DNA of 64,000 nt from Ruegeria lacuscaerulensis (lineage in GTDB: Bacteria > Pseudomonadota > Alphaproteobacteria > Rhodobacterales > Rhodobacteraceae), in contig NZ_WQDY01000014.1 of the NCBI RefSeq assembly GCF_013033355.1, positions 1 to 64,000 of the forward strand, written 5' to 3'. Below the pieces are notes generated by a model, which saw only the letters and a program-made list of their open reading frames with translations, made no database searches and was not told the DNA's origin. Position numbers and translations under genes: made by a program. Shown here in pieces: positions 59,351 to 64,000 of this stretch (its first letter is position 1; every line of letters begins with the position of its first letter).

Positions 59351-62073
59351 TGAAGATGACGGAAATCAGCCGCGTGTCGCTGTTCGGCAAGCTGAACAAG
59401 CTGGGCTATCAGGCGATCGAAGGGGCCACCGTGTTCTGCAAGATGCGGGGCAACCCTTATGTCGAAATTCAGCACTGGCTGCACCAGATTCTGAACGGTC
59501 AGGACAGTGATATTCACCGCATCATCCAGCACTATGATTTGGACCCCGGCAAGATCGCGTCCGAACTAACCCGTTCGCTGGATATGTTGCCGCGTGGGGC
59601 GTCCTCGATCTCGGACCTAAGCGATCATCTGATGGACGCGATGGAGCGCGGCTGGGTCTGGGGCTCGCTTCTGTATTCCGACAGCAAGGTGCGCACCGGC
59701 TATCTGATCCTTGGTATGCTGAAGACGCCTGCGTTGCGCAACATTCTGGCCAGCATGTCGCCAGAACTGGCCAAGATCGGTGCCGATGATCTGGCCGACA
59801 AGTTTGCCGAAGCCACCGATGGCTCGCCCGAGGACACGCTGGGCGCGCAGGATGGTTCAAACGTCGGTGGCGGGGCCGAGCCGGGCGAGGCCAGCGGCGC
59901 GATGGCCCCCGGTGCCATGGGCAAGGGTGAGGCGCTGGAGCAGTTCTGCACCGACCTGACCGAACAGGCTCGCAACGGTGAGATTGATCCGATCGTGGGT
60001 CGTGACGAAGAAATTCGACAGATCGTCGATGTGCTGATGCGCCGCCGCCAGAACAACCCGATCCTGACCGGTGAGGCCGGGGTGGGTAAGACCGCCGTGG
60101 TCGAGGGCTTTGCCCTGCGCATCGCGCGCGGCGACGTTCCGCCCGCTTTGAAAGATGTACGCCTGTTGGTGCTGGATGTGGGCCTATTACAGGCCGGTGC
60201 CTCCATGAAGGGCGAGTTTGAAAATCGTCTGCGTCAGGTGATTGACGAGGTTCAGGCCAGCCCGACGCCCATCGTGATGTTTGTCGATGAAACCCACACA
60301 TTGGTCGGGGCAGGGGGTGCTGCAGGAACTGGCGACGCGGCCAACCTGCTGAAACCGGCGCTTGCACGGGGCACGTTGCGCACCATTGGCGCGACCACAT
60401 GGGCCGAATACAAGAAATACATCGAAAAAGACCCGGCTCTGACCCGGCGATTCCAAGTTGTACACGTCGAAGAGCCCGATATCCCCAAGGCGGTTCTGAT
60501 GATGCGCGGAATTGCCTCGATGCTGGAAAAACACCACCGCGTACAAGTTCTGGACGAAGGGATCGAGGCGGCTGTCACGCTTTCCGCCCGCTATATCCCC
60601 GCACGGCAGTTGCCGGACAAATCGGTCAGCCTGCTTGATACGGCTTGTGCGCGGGTCGCGGTGTCTCAGCACGCGGTGCCCGCCGAGGTGGATGATAGCC
60701 AACGCCGGATTGAGGCCCTGACCACCGAGTTGGAGATCATCGAACGGGATGAAACCGCCGGATATGACGTGGCCGACCGGCGCGAGGCGGTGAATGTTGC
60801 GAAAGAGGCGGAAGAGGCGCGGTTGGCCGAACTCAACGGGCGTTGGGAGGCTGAGAAGAAAGTGGTCGAGGAAATCCTCGACCTGCGAGCTAAGCTGCGC
60901 GCAGGCGGGCAGGAGGTCGAAGGCACCGGCACCGCAGAGGGCGAAGCCGCGACCGAAGAAGCGCCGGATGCACAATCCATCGACCGCGATGCGCTGCTGG
61001 CGGAGCTAAAAGCCAAGAACAACGAGTTGGAAGAACTGCAGGGCGACAGCCCCCTGATCTTGCCCATCGTTGATCATCAGGCGGTGGCGAGTGTCGTTGG
61101 CGATTGGACCGGCATCCCCGTGGGTCGAATGGTCAAGGATGAGATCGAGACGATCCTGAACCTTGAAACCCGTCTGGCCCAACGCGTCATCGGTCAGGAC
61201 CACGCGATGAAGATGATCGCTAAGCGGGTGCAGACCAGCCGCGCGGGGCTCGACAATCCCAACAAGCCCATCGGTGTCTTTATGCTCGCAGGTACCTCGG
61301 GCGTCGGTAAAACCGAAACCGCGTTGGCGCTGGCCGAGGTGCTTTACGGTGGTGAACAGAACGTCATTACCATTAACATGTCCGAATATCAGGAGGCCCA
61401 TACGGTCAGCAGCCTAAAAGGCGCGCCTCCGGGTTATGTCGGCTATGGCGAGGGCGGCGTTTTGACCGAGGCAGTGCGGCGCAAACCGTATTCCGTTGTG
61501 CTGTTGGATGAGGTCGAAAAGGCCCACCCCGACGTGCACGAGATCTTCTTTCAGGTCTTCGACAAGGGCGTGATGGAGGATGGCGAAGGCCGTGTGATCG
61601 ACTTCAAGAACACGCTGATCCTGCTGACCTCGAACGTCGGCACCGAAATGATCATGGATATGTGCGCCGATCCCGACCTGATGCCGGAACCCGAAGGCAT
61701 GGCCAAGGCGCTGCGCGACCCGCTGCTGAAAGTGTTCCCACCTGCGCTGCTGGGACGTCTGGTGACGATCCCATATTATCCGCTCAGCCCCGATATGCTG
61801 GGCGAGATCACCAAGCTGCAACTGGGCCGCATTAAGAAACGCGTGCAAGAGGCGCACGGTGTGCCGTTCGAGTACACGGATGCGGTGGTCGAAGAGATCG
61901 TCAACCGCTGTCAGGAATTGGACAGCGGAGGGCGTATGATCGACGCGATTGTGACCAACACGATGCTGCCCGATATCTCGGCTGAGTTCCTGAAAAGAAT
62001 GATGGAGGGCCAAGAAGTTAGCAAAGTCGTGATCAATGTCACAGACGGCGACTTCACTTATGGATTTGACTGA
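59350..62073 (+). CDS. tssH: Type VI secretion ATPase TssH (ClpV)
   Basis: A 907-residue AAA+ unfoldase that disassembles contracted sheaths. The ATG at 59350 overlaps the tssG stop; ATG 59356 fits the upstream GAGAGG slightly better. An N-domain (residues 1-150) recognises the sheath. D1 has Walker A GEAGVGKT and [13 protein letters not shown], where Thr-His-Thr replaces the usual IHT pattern. A coiled-coil middle domain with an acidic insert ([12 protein letters not shown]) follows. D2 has Walker [23 protein letters not shown] and LTSNVGTE. The length fits ClpV1-type proteins. Confidence 0.95.
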   Translation: MKMTEISRVSLFGKLNKLGYQAIEGATVFCKMRGNPYVEIQHWLHQILNGQDSDIHRIIQHYDLDPGKIASELTRSLDMLPRGASSISDLSDHLMDAMERGWVWGSLLYSDSKVRTGYLILGMLKTPALRNILASMSPELAKIGADDLADKFAEATDGSPEDTLGAQDGSNVGGGAEPGEASGAMAPGAMGKGEALEQFCTDLTEQARNGEIDPIVGRDEEIRQIVDVLMRRRQNNPILTGEAGVGKTAVVEGFALRIARGDVPPALKDVRLLVLDVGLLQAGASMKGEFENRLRQVIDEVQASPTPIVMFVDETHTLVGAGGAAGTGDAANLLKPALARGTLRTIGATTWAEYKKYIEKDPALTRRFQVVHVEEPDIPKAVLMMRGIASMLEKHHRVQVLDEGIEAAVTLSARYIPARQLPDKSVSLLDTACARVAVSQHAVPAEVDDSQRRIEALTTELEIIERDETAGYDVADRREAVNVAKEAEEARLAELNGRWEAEKKVVEEILDLRAKLRAGGQEVEGTGTAEGEAATEEAPDAQSIDRDALLAELKAKNNELEELQGDSPLILPIVDHQAVASVVGDWTGIPVGRMVKDEIETILNLETRLAQRVIGQDHAMKMIAKRVQTSRAGLDNPNKPIGVFMLAGTSGVGKTETALALAEVLYGGEQNVITINMSEYQEAHTVSSLKGAPPGYVGYGEGGVLTEAVRRKPYSVVLLDEVEKAHPDVHEIFFQVFDKGVMEDGEGRVIDFKNTLILLTSNVGTEMIMDMCADPDLMPEPEGMAKALRDPLLKVFPPALLGRLVTIPYYPLSPDMLGEITKLQLGRIKKRVQEAHGVPFEYTDAVVEEIVNRCQELDSGGRMIDAIVTNTMLPDISAEFLKRMMEGQEVSKVVINVTDGDFTYGFD

Positions 62074-62135
62074 GCGAGACCGCGCTTTTGACGGATCACA
62101 AACCAAAAGAATTTCGCCAGTGGAGGACCCCCTAG

Positions 62136-63371
62136 ATGGCAAAGACAACAGTCACCAAGCATAAGTTTTACGTCGTCGATCTGATCCGATCGAAGCCCAA
62201 GCTGGAATACATCGAAATCCCGAAATACCGGGTCGATGTGGCGTTTGAAATCACAAAATCGGGCAAGCTCAAGAAACCCGATCCGGTGCCCTCGACGGCG
62301 TTGAAACGTTTGGAAGACGCCGGCCGGCAAGTTCTGGATGATTACGAAAAGACCATCACTCAAGAAGCTATCCGACTGGACAAGAAAGTCGGCGAATTGA
62401 TGAAGACGCCTGGGAAAAAGTCCCAGGCTGAAGCTGAAAAGCTAATTCAAGGCGTCAACCAGTCGATCAAGAATGCCATGGCTTCCGCCGAAAGCGCGGC
62501 CCAGGTGGCGATTGAAAAAAAGCTGAAAGATGAGGCCAACAAAGACAAGCTGCTGAAAGAAGCGCGCGTCAAAACCACGGTTAAAGTGACCATGGGTGTG
62601 GTCAAGATTAGCGGAGCCGTCGCGCGTTTGGTGGCAACTTCAGGTGCGGATGCGATGGCGTATAAGACCATCGCCAAGCAGGTCTATTCCCTGGGCAAAG
62701 AGCTTCAGCAACAGCTGAAGGGCGAGGAAAAGCTGCGTAAGGATCTGTACAAGGCTATCCAGAACTACATGAAGCTGCGCGAAAGCGTCATCATGCAGGC
62801 GGCAGAGCGTCAGGGCATTACGGATACTTCGGGTATTTCTGTGAAAAAGCCTCTGGAGGCGATTAAGAAGTTCACCGCCAAAGCGGTGGCGATGGGTGAG
62901 GAAGTCACCAAAGGCAAAGACCCCAAGACAATCGCAAAGAACATGCTGGATTTTGCGGCCAAGGCAGTCAAAGGCAAGGCGGATGACGCCAAGAAAGCCA
63001 GAGAGAAATATCGCGAACACACGACGAAGACGCGGCATAAAGTTGATGACCTGGGCGCATCTGCAGACAAGCTTATGAAGGCTGCCCGAGGGTCGAAAAC
63101 CCTGAAGGAGGGTATCAAACTGGGCGCAGAGTGTATGAATGTTAAACGCTCGGCCAGTGAATTGTCGAAAAAGCTGGAAGATCGGGAAAATTTCCTGACC
63201 GAAATGAACACTCTGATGGAAGGTAACGGACTAAAGGTGGATGACACAGCGATCATCGACAAGATCAAGGCGCTGGACAAGAAAACGATCGCGACAGAAG
63301 CCAAGAACATGTTCACCAACATCAAGACCGTGAAAGGTATGATCGACAATATCAGTGATGCTGTAGGATGA
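62136..63371 (+). CDS. Lysine-rich helical protein of unknown function at the end of the T6SS operon
   Basis: A 411-residue protein that I do not recognise. Residues 1-50 look like a small beta-rich segment (HKFYVVDLIRSKPKLEYIEI). The remainder is almost wholly charged amphipathic helix with dense lysine, alanine and glutamate, probably coiled coil, and no signal peptide. A less charged stretch lies at about 148-175 (VTMGVVKISGAVARLVATSGA). AGTGGAGGA stands upstream, about 60 bases after clpV, so it is likely cotranscribed with the secretion genes. A secreted effector or accessory structural protein are both possible. No catalytic motif is visible. Confidence 0.6.
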   Translation: MAKTTVTKHKFYVVDLIRSKPKLEYIEIPKYRVDVAFEITKSGKLKKPDPVPSTALKRLEDAGRQVLDDYEKTITQEAIRLDKKVGELMKTPGKKSQAEAEKLIQGVNQSIKNAMASAESAAQVAIEKKLKDEANKDKLLKEARVKTTVKVTMGVVKISGAVARLVATSGADAMAYKTIAKQVYSLGKELQQQLKGEEKLRKDLYKAIQNYMKLRESVIMQAAERQGITDTSGISVKKPLEAIKKFTAKAVAMGEEVTKGKDPKTIAKNMLDFAAKAVKGKADDAKKAREKYREHTTKTRHKVDDLGASADKLMKAARGSKTLKEGIKLGAECMNVKRSASELSKKLEDRENFLTEMNTLMEGNGLKVDDTAIIDKIKALDKKTIATEAKNMFTNIKTVKGMIDNISDAVG

Positions 63372-63386
63372 TCGACATCTAAAAAG

Positions 63387-63413
63387 GCCGGGCGCATCAC
63401 ACGAGCGCTCGGC
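63387..63413. terminator. Hairpin between the T6SS operon and the sodium channel gene
   Basis: GCCGGGCGC (63387-63395) pairs with GCGCTCGGC (63405-63413) with one G-T pair around a 9-base loop. An A-run (63381-63385) precedes it, which would be a T-run for minus-strand transcription. On the plus strand it lacks a T-tail. Confidence 0.42.
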
Positions 63414-63438
63414 ACCAGCAAGACGACAGGAGGCAAGG

Positions 63439-64000
63439 GTGGAAGACGGTATCGAGAAGAGCGAAACGCTCCGCGAAACCGTGCGCGCGTTCGTCGAACG
63501 CAAGGCGGTAACCAACACAATTCTGGGTGTGATCATTTTCAACGCAATCACGTTGGGACTGTCCACCTCACCTTCGGTTCAGGCCAATGTTGGTCATGTC
63601 CTTCGGGTTATCGATACTGTCGTGTTGGGAATTTTTGTGGCTGAATTGCTGCTCAAATTCTACGCTTACCGTCTGAGCTTCTTTAATAACGCCTGGAATA
63701 TTTTCGATCTTGTGGTTGTAACGCTCGGCCTGCTGCCTAACCGTGATGGGTTGTCGGCGCTTCGGGGGTTGCGCGTTATTCGCGCGATGCGATTGCTGTC
63801 AGTCATTCCGCAGATGCGGTCGGTGGTGCAGGCGCTGCTGGACGCGCTGCCGGGGATGGGCGCGGTGATCATCATGATCTCGATCGTGTTCTATGTCTTT
63901 GCCGTCATGGCCACGCTGATGTACGGCCCAGATTTCCCCGATTGGTTCGGTACGCTGGGCCGGTCGCTTTACACGCTGTTCCAGGTCATGACGCTGGAAA
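63439..64000 (+). CDS. Voltage-gated sodium channel of the NavBac type (partial, cut at the window end)
   Basis: About 187 residues are present from the GTG at 63439, which has AGGAGG five bases upstream. Segments S1 to S5 can be followed: TNTILGVIIFNAITLGLS (S1), VIDTVVLGIFVAELLLKF (S2) and WNIFDLVVVTLGLLP (S3). S4 carries regularly spaced arginines in LRGLRVIRAMRLLSVIPQMR, and S5 is AVIIMISIVFYVFAVM. The pore helix LGRSLYTLFQVMTLE ends just inside the TLES(W)-type selectivity filter. The channel forms a tetramer and conducts Na+. Such channels are known from marine Rhodobacteraceae. Confidence 0.9.
   Translation, partial: MEDGIEKSETLRETVRAFVERKAVTNTILGVIIFNAITLGLSTSPSVQANVGHVLRVIDTVVLGIFVAELLLKFYAYRLSFFNNAWNIFDLVVVTLGLLPNRDGLSALRGLRVIRAMRLLSVIPQMRSVVQALLDALPGMGAVIIMISIVFYVFAVMATLMYGPDFPDWFGTLGRSLYTLFQVMTLE

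Noticed and set aside
62136-63371. Calling the lysine-rich protein a T6SS toxin
   Set aside because: There is no catalytic motif, no marker domain such as PAAR or MIX, and no obvious immunity gene beside it.
1-64000. CRISPR arrays, insertion sequences, integrase or attachment sites
   Set aside because: No evenly spaced direct repeats, transposase-like or integrase-like proteins, or terminal inverted repeats were seen on either strand.

Overview
The window looks like chromosomal DNA of a marine alphaproteobacterium of the Roseobacter group (Rhodobacteraceae). This is inferred from moderately high GC, dense operons with ATGA overlaps, many TRAP and ABC importers, a NavBac-type sodium channel of the kind known from this group, and family-level protein similarity. 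No rRNA, canonical tRNA, insertion sequence, prophage or CRISPR array was seen. Most starts were chosen from ribosome-binding sites and family length.

Layout. (1) 1-4270: the end of a fumarylacetoacetate-hydrolase-family gene, L-fuconate dehydratase and a TRAP importer, together suggesting non-phosphorylative L-fucose or sugar-acid catabolism. (2) 4328-6220: a DEAD-box RNA helicase. (3) 6494-26466: a large catabolic island. It has a TetR regulator, a ribose-type ABC importer, two alcohol-oxidising enzymes, an aldehyde dehydrogenase, two aldo/keto reductases, a CoA-transferase, acyl-CoA dehydrogenase, enoyl-CoA hydratase, MaoC hydratase, SDR, a sugar-phosphate-isomerase-like barrel, a DUF993 barrel and several small accessory proteins. 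Five copies of an inverted repeat, consensus AARTAACY-N4-AGTTACTT, lie in the island's three divergent control regions and fall within or next to the candidate promoters. It reads as one TetR regulon that imports a polyol-like compound, oxidises it to an acid, activates it with CoA and breaks it down by a beta-oxidation-like route. The substrate is unknown.

(4) 26527-31714: an RNA-repair and RNA-surveillance locus with the RtcR activator (minus strand), a Ro60/TROVE protein and the RtcB ligase. Between the Ro60 and rtcB genes lie three tandem Y-RNA-like units. One carries a tRNA mimic in circularly permuted order (T arm, acceptor, D arm), and the three outer stems show compensatory base changes. 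(5) 31876-32208: a UPF0339 protein.

(6) 32353-47605: two polyamine-type ABC importers together with C-N-bond hydrolases: a metallo-beta-lactamase-fold protein, an amidohydrolase, a nitrilase-superfamily amidase, an agmatinase-family ureohydrolase and a cobalt-type nitrile hydratase with its accessory protein. A TetR and a LysR regulator are placed divergently.

(7) 47687-63371: an ExbB-ExbD-ExbD-TonB-like set on the minus strand, divergent from a type VI secretion operon (tssA-tssB-tssC-hcp-tagJ-tssE-tssF-tssG-tssH) that ends in an unrecognised lysine-rich helical protein. tssJKLM, vgrG and PAAR genes are not in the window. (8) 63439-64000: a voltage-gated sodium channel, cut by the window edge at its selectivity filter.
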